Below are positions 14,873-22,900 of a stretch of 25,043 bases of DNA, in pieces (within the stretch, counting starts at the first letter, position 1; each line of letters starts with the position of its first letter). The notes below the pieces were generated by a model. It was not told the origin of the DNA and did no database searches. It saw nothing but the letters and a program-made list of their open reading frames with translations. The DNA lies in the IMG/VR virus record IMGVR_UViG_3300046457_000046, positions 1-25,043 of that record; one strand, written 5' to 3'. Source of the stretch: a virus. A program made the position numbers and the translations under genes.

Positions 14873-16268
14873 CTATGTACCACGCAAACCTACGGAGTAT
14901 CAGCCGCTGACAGGGATGCAGGAGCCGATCAGCATCCGGCAGTGGCAGGGGCTGAACAAATATGACCCCTTCAATATCGCTGACGGTCAACTCACGGAAA
15001 TGTCTAATATGACGAATGAGGATTACCCGGCTCTCTCTGTGAGGGCTGGGTATTCTGTTTTAGGCACATTTGGCACTAAGGTGTTGGGGCTGATGGTCTG
15101 GAAGGGAACGCAGTTGCACGCTGTGTTTAACTCAGGTGAATGGAAGAGATGGAACGGCAGCAGCTGGGATACACTAGCATCTGGCCTGAACACTTCAGCA
15201 CGCTGGCACTGGACGAATTACCAGGGTAACCTGACCGACATTAATCTGATTGCCTCAAACGGCGTTGATCCAGTCAAAAGGTATGACGGCAGCACGGTCC
15301 AGAACCTCACAGGAGCGCCGTCAGGAGGCAACTACATCACCACATACAGCAACCGGCTGTGGCTCGGTGTAGGCAAGGAATTACACGCCTGTGCGTTGGA
15401 TCAGCCGGAGGAGTGGAGTCTATTTGAAGGCACTGACCAGGACAGTTATGTTAAGGACATGGAATCAACAGCTGGTGAGAACATCAACATGCTTTCTGGG
15501 GGGCTGTATCGGTTAACCATCGGTATGCCGTCATCGGTGCATTTGCTGTTCGGAAATATCCCTTCAGACTTCAACACTCGGAAGATCACGGAAGACGAGG
15601 GCGTGGCTAACAATAGCTCTGTGGTCACTCAGGAAGGCACCATGCGCTTCATGCATACGAACGGTATATATGAGTACGCCGCATCAGCTAACCCGGACAA
15701 GGGCTTCAGCGAGATCATAAAGCCATACTACAATGACATCAATGCGGATAGTGTAGCCGGTACAGACGGAGAGAAGCTTTACTTCACTCTTGGTACTGGT
15801 CGCACACTGGTATATGACAACTATCTGAGTGCATGGTCCATGATGGATATACCACGGCCGGAACAGTACGCCCTGATCGGCAAGCAGCTGTACATCGGTG
15901 ATACCACCGGACGGGTGCTGAAGATGAACGACACCACAACGGACGCAGGAACGGCGATAAGCTGGTCCTTTACCACCAAGCCCTTCACTAACCCGGTGAT
16001 GTCCCAGCGGCAGCGGTGGATTAAGATGTGGCTGTATGCTGAGATCCCAACAGGCACCACAGTCAACATCTACCTGTCCACCACGAAAGACGGCAACGAC
16101 TTTAACCTGGTGCATACTGCGGTTGGTACCGGGTCCGGTGTCGAGCGTATCATCATCCCGGTACGTAGTGTGGTTTTGGAGAACACCGTCCGAGTCAAGA
16201 TATCTGGCGCCGGTCCGGCGAAAATACATGAGCTTGTACGCCAAGTGCGGCAGCTCTCCCTATTCTAA
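14865..16268 (+). CDS. Tail nozzle-like protein (gp10/gp12-type)
   Basis: 467 aa, beginning inside the end of the adaptor gene. It opens with a docking-type segment (MQEPISIRQWQGLNKYDPFN, then MSNMTNEDYPALSVRAGY: 'd..l.e..N....dypal..R.G', a motif typical of phage tail nozzle and propeller-like proteins). It continues with repeated beta units such as LWLGVGKELHACAL, YSNRL, RFMHTNGIYEYAA and LYIGDTTGRVLKM. This resembles podoviral tail nozzle proteins (P22 gp10, T7 gp12), which form a hexameric tube under the adaptor. The assignment rests on position (after adaptor, before fibre) and beta-propeller-like repeats. Confidence 0.65.
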   Translation: MVNYVPRKPTEYQPLTGMQEPISIRQWQGLNKYDPFNIADGQLTEMSNMTNEDYPALSVRAGYSVLGTFGTKVLGLMVWKGTQLHAVFNSGEWKRWNGSSWDTLASGLNTSARWHWTNYQGNLTDINLIASNGVDPVKRYDGSTVQNLTGAPSGGNYITTYSNRLWLGVGKELHACALDQPEEWSLFEGTDQDSYVKDMESTAGENINMLSGGLYRLTIGMPSSVHLLFGNIPSDFNTRKITEDEGVANNSSVVTQEGTMRFMHTNGIYEYAASANPDKGFSEIIKPYYNDINADSVAGTDGEKLYFTLGTGRTLVYDNYLSAWSMMDIPRPEQYALIGKQLYIGDTTGRVLKMNDTTTDAGTAISWSFTTKPFTNPVMSQRQRWIKMWLYAEIPTGTTVNIYLSTTKDGNDFNLVHTAVGTGSGVERIIIPVRSVVLENTVRVKISGAGPAKIHELVRQVRQLSLF

Positions 16269-16279
16269 GGAGGTCTATC

Positions 16280-17005
16280 ATGGGCTTATGGGACACAGCA
16301 CCATCATTTAATAACCCGCCGAACTTCAATGATCTGGCGAGCGTACAGAAGTACCTCAAAGAGAACATCAACAAGATCGCGCGGAGCCTACAGGAGATTG
16401 ATTTTGTCATTAACGGCAATATGGACAGCCGCAACACACGCGAAATCGGCGGTTACAACGTTGATCTCACCGAGCTGAAGTCCAAAAACGGCACAGTGGG
16501 CATATCCAGCTACAACGACCCGGACCCGGATGTGGATGATGTTCGGTTCTGGGCGGGAGATGTGGACAAGAACGCGGCACCGTGGAAAGTAACCGAGGAA
16601 GGCAAGATGTACGCGACAGGAGCAGAAATATCTACTAGTGACGGATATCCAAAGGTTGTAATTGATCCAAATGGAAATTTAATTGGCGCATATTTAGACG
16701 CTGACCGGTATGTGACGATCACGCCATCATATTTAGGATCACCGTCAATATACTTCCAGTCACTATTGAATTCATTCATTTTCAGCTGCAATGACACAAT
16801 GTCTTCTATAGACTCAAACAAGAATGTTTTTATAACATCTACAGGAGATATTACTTTGGATCAAGGTACTGGTAAGAATATTAATCTCCGTGATTTTAAT
16901 TCTCTGTTTTTTACTTCGCCGGGTACATCCTTAGGTGATATTCTTGGTGACATTTATGATAATTTGGCTGATTTATCCGATAGAATCACGGCTTTGGGAG
17001 GTTAA
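16280..17005 (+). CDS. Tail fibre-like protein (chimeric)
   Basis: 241 aa; ribosome binding site AAGGAGGT. Residues 1-60 are helical (ASVQKYLKENINKIARSLQEID). Residues 89-117 hold RFWAGDVDKNAAPWKVTEE and MYATGAEI, a motif seen in many Firmicutes tail fibres where it precedes a swappable C-terminal domain. From residue about 118 (nt ~16630) the DNA becomes AT-rich and the sequence is beta-rich, ending in the coiled-coil-like DILGDIYDNLADLSDRITALGG. This is the classical layout of a fibre with a conserved proximal part and an exchanged distal receptor part. Confidence 0.7.
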   Translation: MGLWDTAPSFNNPPNFNDLASVQKYLKENINKIARSLQEIDFVINGNMDSRNTREIGGYNVDLTELKSKNGTVGISSYNDPDPDVDDVRFWAGDVDKNAAPWKVTEEGKMYATGAEISTSDGYPKVVIDPNGNLIGAYLDADRYVTITPSYLGSPSIYFQSLLNSFIFSCNDTMSSIDSNKNVFITSTGDITLDQGTGKNINLRDFNSLFFTSPGTSLGDILGDIYDNLADLSDRITALGG

Positions 17006-17019
17006 GAATAGGAAATATA

Positions 17020-17028
17020 TGCTATACT
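17020..17028 (+). promoter_or_regulatory. Candidate promoter of the secreted-protein gene
   Basis: TGCTATACT is an extended -10 element (TG, one base, TATACT) 33 bases before the ATG at 17061. No clear -35 box is present. It suggests the next gene can be transcribed independently of the late operon. Confidence 0.45.
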
Positions 17029-17060
17029 GGTGGAAAAAAGAGAGTTGAAGGTGGACAACG

Positions 17061-17546
17061 ATGAAAAAATATGTTGTTGGATTTTTAGCCGGGGTACTTT
17101 TGACATTTTCCATGTCTGCATATGCTGATGATATCAAGAATTTAGTGGGACAAAAGGTGCAAGGAACAGTAGCTGTAAAGGTTAATGGTGCACAAGTCGC
17201 AGACGGGGTCATTATCAAAGGAACAAGTTATGCTCCAGTACGTTCATTAACCGAAGCAGCCGGTCTTGATGTTAGCTATGATAAAGGAGTTGTGACCGTA
17301 GTGAATGGAATTAAAATAACATTAACGGCAGATCAAATCAAAACACAATTGGTGTCCTTGAATGAGTTAAAGGATTATTATCTTAGTCAGATAGGAAAAT
17401 ATGAAACGCTGCTTAATGATGATAAATATAAGAATGAATGGTCAAGCTATCAAGAACTTTTAAATGGAGTTAAGCAAAAACTAGATGAATGTCAAGTTAG
17501 TATAGATAAAGCAGAATCTCAACTAGCAGAACTCGAAGCACAGTAA
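17061..17546 (+). CDS. Secreted protein with copper-amine-oxidase-N-like stalk domain
   Basis: 161 aa; ribosome binding site GAAGGTGG. Residues 1-22 are a signal peptide with basic start (MKKY), hydrophobic core (VVGFLAGVLLTF) and SAYA|DD cleavage site. Residues about 33-85 (VAVKVNGAQVADGVIIKGTSYAPVRSLTEAAG) match the Cu_amine_oxidN1-type stalk domain, very common in Paenibacillus cell-surface proteins. Residues about 95-161 form a charged coiled coil. The domain name reflects homology only; no oxidase is present. An extracellular phage-encoded protein with its own promoter inside a tail module is typical of a lysogenic-conversion or superinfection-exclusion 'moron'; that role is inferred. 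Confidence 0.8.
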   Translation: MKKYVVGFLAGVLLTFSMSAYADDIKNLVGQKVQGTVAVKVNGAQVADGVIIKGTSYAPVRSLTEAAGLDVSYDKGVVTVVNGIKITLTADQIKTQLVSLNELKDYYLSQIGKYETLLNDDKYKNEWSSYQELLNGVKQKLDECQVSIDKAESQLAELEAQ

Positions 17547-17574
17547 AAAGACCGTACCCACAAAAGGCGCGGTC

Positions 17575-17583
17575 TGATATAAT
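17575..17583 (+). promoter_or_regulatory. Promoter of the type I toxin mRNA
   Basis: TGATATAAT is a perfect extended -10 element, identical to the one at 451-459. The -35 region is poor. The expected start is about 17590, giving a mRNA of ~240 nt ending at the terminator at 17803-17830. Confidence 0.65.
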
Positions 17584-17642
17584 AATCCAGTACAATGGCA
17601 TAAGGGCGGTCGGCTAATCTCCCGTGAAGGGAGGTGATGCTT

Positions 17643-17726
17643 GTGGAAGTGAAAGATGCGCTACTGTTGATGATTCAATTCTCAACACTGGTGATTCTCA
17701 TTCTCTCCTTCAACAAAAAGAAATAG
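17643..17726 (+). CDS. Holin-like type I toxin peptide (27 aa)
   Basis: GTG 17643 lies 6 nt after GGGAGGTG (17629-17636). The ATG at 17637 touches that site and is less likely, though it would add two residues. The peptide (VEVKDALLLMIQFSTLVIL then a Lys tail, SFNKKK) has the pattern of the Bacillales 'putative holin-like toxin' / TxpA-BsrG group: one hydrophobic helix with M-I-x-F-x-T-L-V and a basic end. These act at the membrane and are silenced by antisense RNA. CTCCC 17619-17623 pairs with GGGAG 17629-17633 and would hide the ribosome binding site, a typical brake in this group. Confidence 0.72.
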   Translation: MEVKDALLLMIQFSTLVILILSFNKKK

Positions 17727-17753
17727 ACCGCCCGTGGTAGGAATCGGTCTATT
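17714..17753 (-). terminator. Terminator of the antitoxin RNA, inside the toxin 3' end
   Basis: On the - strand AATAGACCG pairs perfectly with CGGTCTATT (9 bp, + strand 17722-17730 and 17745-17753), followed by TCTTTTTG. On the + strand there is no T-run after the hairpin, so it works in the antisense direction; there the same hairpin covers the toxin stop codon. Confidence 0.75.
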
Positions 17754-17802
17754 CGTGGATCGCCCTTGCCAAGCCGACCGCTCTTAATGCGGATTGTACA
17801 CT

Positions 17803-17830
17803 GGAGTCGTGTTGACGCACGGCTCCTTTT
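17803..17830 (+). terminator. Terminator of the toxin mRNA
   Basis: GGAGTCGTG 17803-17811 pairs with CACGGCTCC 17818-17826 (9 bp, one G-U) around loop ttgacg, followed by TTTT. Confidence 0.75.
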
Positions 17831-17855
17831 ATGATTGTATCTTATCACATCGTTT

Positions 17856-17884
17856 TTTATACCACAAGGACCCGTATGATACAA
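17856..17884 (-). promoter_or_regulatory. Promoter of the antitoxin RNA
   Basis: On the - strand: -35 TTGTAT, 17-bp spacer, -10 TATAAA preceded by TGG (extended -10). It is the best conventional promoter seen in the window. It fires toward the toxin gene. Confidence 0.65.
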
Positions 17885-17946
17885 AAATAATCAAAAAGTA
17901 TTGCCTACGGGTGATACACTGTAAGTAACACATAAGATCGGACAAG

Positions 17947-17970
17947 AGGACTCCTAACGGGGTCCTTTTT
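17947..17970 (+). terminator. Terminator before the internal virion protein gene
   Basis: AGGACTCC 17947-17954 pairs with GGGGTCCT 17959-17966 (8 bp, one G-U), loop TAAC, followed by TTTT. The stretch 17831-17946 holds the antitoxin promoter and an inverted repeat ACCCGTA/TACGGGT (17870-17876, 17906-17912) but no gene I can support. Confidence 0.75.
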
Positions 17971-17992
17971 GCATGCCAAAAGGAGGTAAATC

Positions 17993-19513
17993 ATGGGACT
18001 AATCAACATTGACGCCATCAAAAGGCTGATGCAATCACCCAGTTACACCAAGCCGACAACGGTACCGAAGAACATGTCTACCACACCTACTACAGGCGTT
18101 GTAGGAGCGCTGGCGGGTGTACCCGTACCAAACATGAGCCTAAGCCAGCCGACGACTCCCGGCGTGACTGTACCCAACATGAACCGTCAACCGTTGCCCA
18201 CTGGACTGCCCGGCAGCACAACACCAGTGCCGAACATGAACCTATCGTCAGCCAACCAGGCCAGCAGCGTGACAATTCCGAATGGGTACAGCGCATCCAA
18301 TCCCGGCGGCGGATACCAACCTTCTCCAACCGGTGGAGTAACGCTGCCACGCACAGAGCAGACGCTGAACTCACAGGCAGGGCTTGTAAACGCGCCTTGG
18401 AATTACAATGCTGCAGATGACCAGTCACTCCAGGCTGCGATACGGGACGCAGACAACAAGCTGCTGATCAACCAGAAGAATACGAATGCGCAGCTGAGAG
18501 CTACCGGGCAAGGAAAGTCATCATACTCCGAGACTGTTGCGAACCAACTGGCGAACCAATCGGCAGAGAACATTGCGAATACACTGGTGCCGCAGTATGA
18601 ATCAATGGCGTATCAGAAGAACCAAGACCAGATCGGCAACCTGCGGAACCTTTACCAAGACTACAACCAGCAGGACTTCCAGAACCCGTTAACAGAGGCA
18701 CAGACAACTGGAACATACCAGAATGCAGCGACAAAGGAAGCGCTGAACAAGATCATGTTCTACAAAGCTGAAGCTGAAGGGCCAAACATTACCGCAGCCC
18801 GGCGCGCCGAACTTTCAAAGCTTGCAGACCAGCAAAGAGCGATCATTGACGCAAACGGCGGTAATTCATCGCAGGTCGGGGCAAACGTTAACTCGAAGAA
18901 TATCAATCAAACCGGCATCGGGGTACGCACACTGGCCGGACAGAACCAGGACTTGGCTGCACAGAACCAGACATTTAACCAATCCACGCAGACCCGACAA
19001 CTGGATACAGCGGATAAGCAGTACACAGAGCAGTTTGCATATCAGAAAGCGCGAGACTCCATCAGCGATGACCGGTGGAAGGCTGAATTTGACTACAACA
19101 AGGAGCAAGGCGGACTGGATTATGCGCTTCGCAGGCTTGCACAGGCTGATTCTACAGCGTATCAACAGGCTCAATTGGCGCTGTCGCAAGACGATAACTC
19201 CCGGGCGTGGGCTACGCTTGATTACGACCAGTCGCAGGGGACTGGCAGCACAACATCAGGGCTATCTCCAAATCAAATATTGGGTAGTATGCAAAGTCTG
19301 TATACAGAGCCTGTGTATGTAACCAACCCAGATACTGGAGAACAAACGAAAACAGGGGAGAAAATAACATCTGACCCAGCTAAGCGCAAACAAATGTTTG
19401 AATCTGTAGTAGATTCAGGACTTAGTGACACTGAAACTAATCAAATATTGTTATCTCTGGGGATGACCAAGAAAGAAATTGATTCGCTCATTAAACAATA
19501 TTCGGGGGAGTAA
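17993..19513 (+). CDS. Putative internal virion (ejection) protein, 506 aa
   Basis: Start ATG 17993 with a strong AAGGAGGT. Residues about 20-120 are Pro/Thr/Asn-rich and disordered, with repeats of VPNM (four instances of VPNM or IPNG flanked by Ser/Thr/Pro). The remainder is Gln/Asn/Ala-rich and helical (for example ADNKLLINQKNTNAQLRATGQGKSSYSETVANQLANQSAEN), as in podoviral internal head proteins that are ejected with the DNA. From nt about 19265 the DNA becomes AT-richer. The final part (TKTGEKITSDPAKRKQMFES...SDTETNQILLSLGMTKKEIDSLI) looks like a small folded module. A transglycosylase follows in the -1 frame and could be its C-terminal domain. Confidence 0.65.
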   Translation: MGLINIDAIKRLMQSPSYTKPTTVPKNMSTTPTTGVVGALAGVPVPNMSLSQPTTPGVTVPNMNRQPLPTGLPGSTTPVPNMNLSSANQASSVTIPNGYSASNPGGGYQPSPTGGVTLPRTEQTLNSQAGLVNAPWNYNAADDQSLQAAIRDADNKLLINQKNTNAQLRATGQGKSSYSETVANQLANQSAENIANTLVPQYESMAYQKNQDQIGNLRNLYQDYNQQDFQNPLTEAQTTGTYQNAATKEALNKIMFYKAEAEGPNITAARRAELSKLADQQRAIIDANGGNSSQVGANVNSKNINQTGIGVRTLAGQNQDLAAQNQTFNQSTQTRQLDTADKQYTEQFAYQKARDSISDDRWKAEFDYNKEQGGLDYALRRLAQADSTAYQQAQLALSQDDNSRAWATLDYDQSQGTGSTTSGLSPNQILGSMQSLYTEPVYVTNPDTGEQTKTGEKITSDPAKRKQMFESVVDSGLSDTETNQILLSLGMTKKEIDSLIKQYSGE

Positions 19514-19536
19514 CAACCGGCGTATCATCCGTTAAT

Positions 19537-19929
19537 GTGCCGACAAGGTACTCCGGTGTAATTGGATCGGCTACAAAGAAGTACGGTCTTCCAGAAGGAT
19601 TACTTGCAGCTGTAGCAAGTGCAGAATCTGGCTTTAACCCAAACGCTAAAAATAGCAAGAGTGGCGCTTCTGGTATGTTCCAGTTTATGCCGGCAACAGC
19701 TCAAGGATATGGTATAGACCCCTTCAACGTTAACCAAGCTGCAGACGCGGCAGGAAAGATGCTCAATGGTTTAATTGCCAAGTACGATGGTGATGTGTCA
19801 AAGGCTCTTGCTGGTTACAACTGGGGCGGTGGAAACGTAGACAAAGCAGTGAAGAAATACGGCAGCAATTGGTTACAGCACGCACCTACTGAAACAAAGA
19901 ACTACATCAAAAAAATACTAGGACGGTGA
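19537..19929 (+). CDS. Lytic transglycosylase (SLT domain), possibly frameshift product
   Basis: 130 aa from GTG 19537. Catalytic Glu in ASAESGFNP (E30), GASGMFQFMPATAQGYG (43-59) and LAGYNWGGG (about 90-98) are the three classical SLT motifs, all intact. The enzyme cleaves peptidoglycan and is typically virion-borne in podoviruses to let the ejected DNA pass the wall. No ribosome binding site precedes GTG 19537. The reading frame is open back to 19495, through the previous gene's stop, and a GGGGG run (19504-19508) lies at the overlap, so it may instead be the C-terminal domain of the 506-aa protein. Its stop is followed 4 nt later by the next ATG. Confidence 0.85.
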   Translation: MPTRYSGVIGSATKKYGLPEGLLAAVASAESGFNPNAKNSKSGASGMFQFMPATAQGYGIDPFNVNQAADAAGKMLNGLIAKYDGDVSKALAGYNWGGGNVDKAVKKYGSNWLQHAPTETKNYIKKILGR

Positions 19930-19933
19930 GAAA

Positions 19934-22900
19934 ATGTCTACTTTTGACGCAGTCCGCAATCGGAAAAGAGGAGAAGAGGCCAAGGATCGCGTGCTGTCAC
20001 GGACCTATTCTCCAAAAGAGGAACATCAAGAAAGTACGTTTTCTGCCGTCCGTAATCGCAAGTCTGCAGATACAGCAACCACTGATTCGGATGAAGCAGA
20101 CAGAGCAAGGATGATTCTAGGAGATACATTGGCTGGAGTCGGTATTGGTTCACAGCCGCAGGGATTCGATACTACTCCGGCTCCGCAGAAGACGGTTGAC
20201 TTTAAAGCAGAACAAGCTAAGAAAAATTCATCGCCATTCCAGGATAAGTTGCCTGCTGCAAGCCTGATTCAAACCGGCCAGGGCGTTCAATCCACACTGA
20301 AGGATAAAGTTCCAGCAGCCAACCTCGTGCAGCAGACCGGACGCGGACCGGCTAATGCTTCAAACATCCCTGGAGTTTCGCAATATGAGATCACCAAGAA
20401 GGAAATTGCAGACGACAACGCGCCGGACGCTGTGAAAGCCTACGCGAATATCATGAACTACATCACACAGGGTAATCCAGCAGGGGGGGCGGTGTCCCGG
20501 GCTTTTGCTGGTAACTCTGGTGCGACCCGTAGAGACACTACAAAATTCCCTGTAATTGACAAAGTGACCGATGCAATTAACAACTTTGTGACACCTTTTG
20601 TGACACCTACAGGTGCGCCAGTGGGCCAAGGCATTATCGGATCAACGTATGGAGCGACAGAGAAGGCATTGAGTGGTAAAACTGGGCAATCCATTCTCAA
20701 TGCAGCTAGCAAGGTTATTCCGGGCTCACAGGACGTTGTGCGGGTGGCTGCTACAGAGGCGCTTGCTGGTGGCTTACAGGGCGCAGGGTTTGGTCTGCAA
20801 CAAGGACAAGACAGTGGTAACGAAATTGCCCGTAACGCCCTCTTAGGGACCGCGGCAGGCGGTGTACTTGGTGGTATAGGTGCTGCAGCTAGCGAAGGAC
20901 TCACATCTGCACTCAGCAAGATCATGAAGAGATCCGGCCGGGCAGATGATGAAGTCGCCGCAACGCTGGAAGAAGTATTTACACCTCGTCAGGCGGAGGG
21001 TGTACCACAGAGCGAAATCAGAAATAACCTGCCTGAAACGAATCCTTTAGCTCTGCCACAATCACCTGAACTGTTGGCACTACCACCTGGACGAAGTACA
21101 GCCACGACAGCACGTATTGAACAACGTACAAACGTGTACCGGCAGAAGTTCGAAAACCTTATTGCTGAAGCACAAAAGCGTCCATTAACACCGGGTCGCG
21201 AAGACTTGGAACTGGAGAACCTATGGTCCCAAATGGCTGACCGCACGGATCCAAGCCTCAACGAACTGATTGATCTGGCTTACCCGAAACGTACCGCCGT
21301 TCCACAAAAAGGTATGGTCGGAGCAGCTAGAGCCAATCAAGAAATGCGGGAAGTGGCTGGAGTAGGAAATCCGGTTAAAAGCTCTGCTCCGCAAGTGTTT
21401 AACGATGCCGCAGCACCTACGCAAGTCCTAGGTCGCAAAGGAACAACTGGTACAGCATCTGAGGGTAGACTAAGAACCAACACACTCACACGTGAACAGG
21501 AAATTATGAACAAGGTCAACGCAAAGCAGCCTCTGACACAATCAGACATTGAGTTTGCCCAAAGTGCGGAGTTTGATAAAAATAAATTGTTCCCTGAGTC
21601 CACACCTGAGAAATCAACCTATGTCAAAGCGAGACCGGCACAGCCAGAAGTAAAGCCACCTTATAAACCTGAACCAGTGATGAAATCAACACCAAAAAGT
21701 GAAGTGCAGGAAGTTGAAGAGGCTATCAAAGCTGTCAATCAGCCGAATGTCCGGGACAAGGTTTACTCTTACCTGGATGAAGCAGAGAAGGCAGCGAGAG
21801 AACGTATCGCCAAGCGTAAAGGGTATCTTAACTCTAGTCCATTGCCGGAATGGGCTGACTATGCGGTGATCATGGCGGCCAAACTCGGTAAGGGAACAAT
21901 CAAAACGGCTAATTTCACTGAAGAGTTGGTGAAAGAATTCGGCGAGAAAGTCCGTCCGCATGCAGAGAAAATCTTGCGTATGAGCAGGGAGGAACTGCGG
22001 AAACAGGAACGTTTGGCAACCAAAGAAGGTAAATCAGCAGCTGAATTCAATGCTAAACCTGAAGGTGACGCTGCATCATTCGCTGAGAAGATCAGCCGGA
22101 ACGCACCAAAGAAGTCAACGCCATTCGCAGAACGGTGGCAGAAGTGGCGTACGCAGACCACAGACGACCTAGCAGCCTTGGAGACCGTTGAAAAGAACGT
22201 CCGTGGAGGAAAGTTAGCCAGTGCAGAAGACAGCCTGTATAAGGCGGCTAGAATGTTCAAAGGCGCACCGGAACGAGCGAGTCAAATTGTTCAGGACCGG
22301 TTAGGATCTGTAATCAAAAAGGTGGAGAAGGCCGGAAACTCCGTGGAAGACCTGGAAAAGTACGCACTTGCCATGCATGCAAAGGATGTAAACGCAGCCG
22401 GTTATAAATCAGGTTTCACCGATCAAGAAATCAAATCCATCTTGGATCAGTTCAACACCCCAGAGATGAATGCGGCACAAAAGGAACTGGTGAAGGTAAA
22501 CCGAGATATGCTGAAGGAATTGGTGGACAGTGGGGTGGTATCCAAGGAGCTCTATGATGTTCTGGAGGATCGGTGGAAGAACTATATCCCACTATTCCGC
22601 GAAATGGACAACGAAAAGGTTGGCTTCGGGGGTGGATTATCCAGTGCTCTTGCCAATGTAACCAGTCCTATCAAGGCCCTGCAAGGATCGGAAAAAAAAG
22701 TCATTGCGCCACTGCAGAACATGGTGAAGAACATCTTCCAGAGTGTGAATGCTGCGGAACGAAATAAGGTGGCCCAGCAGATTCCGAAGCTTGCTGAACT
22801 GGATGAAAACGGGACATTCTTCCGAAAGATTACCAACGCGGAGCAAGTAGGGGAGAAAAACGTAGTCAAGGTTAAGGTTGATGGCAAGGAGGTTCGGTAC

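Larger units (their letters stand above)
17601..17786 (+). repeat. 15-bp fold-back inverted repeat in the toxin mRNA
   Basis: Bases 17601-17615 (TAAGGGCGGTCGGCT) are complementary to 17772-17786 (AGCCGACCGCTCTTA) over 15 positions with one G-U. A second 8-bp copy of the 3' partner, GACCGCCC, lies at 17726-17733. Pairing of the 5' end of the mRNA with its 3' end is a known way type I toxin mRNAs stay untranslated until processed. Confidence 0.75.
17713..17849 (-). ncRNA. Predicted antisense antitoxin RNA of the type I locus
   Basis: Transcribed on the - strand from the promoter at 17856-17884 to the - strand terminator at 17714-17753, about 135 nt. It overlaps the 3' half of the toxin mRNA, including the toxin stop codon region. 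Convergent 3'-overlapping toxin mRNA and antitoxin RNA is the arrangement of txpA/ratA and bsrG/SR4 in Bacillus. It is predicted from promoter and terminator only. Confidence 0.65.

Noticed and set aside
17549-17575. AGACCG/CGGTCT as terminator of the secreted-protein gene
   Set aside because: No T-run follows, and the 3' arm overlaps the toxin promoter's extended -10; it may be an operator but cannot be called a terminator.
17675-17884. 69-codon - strand frame across the toxin locus
   Set aside because: It coincides with the antisense RNA and its promoter, has no ribosome binding site, and its translation shows no protein-like features.
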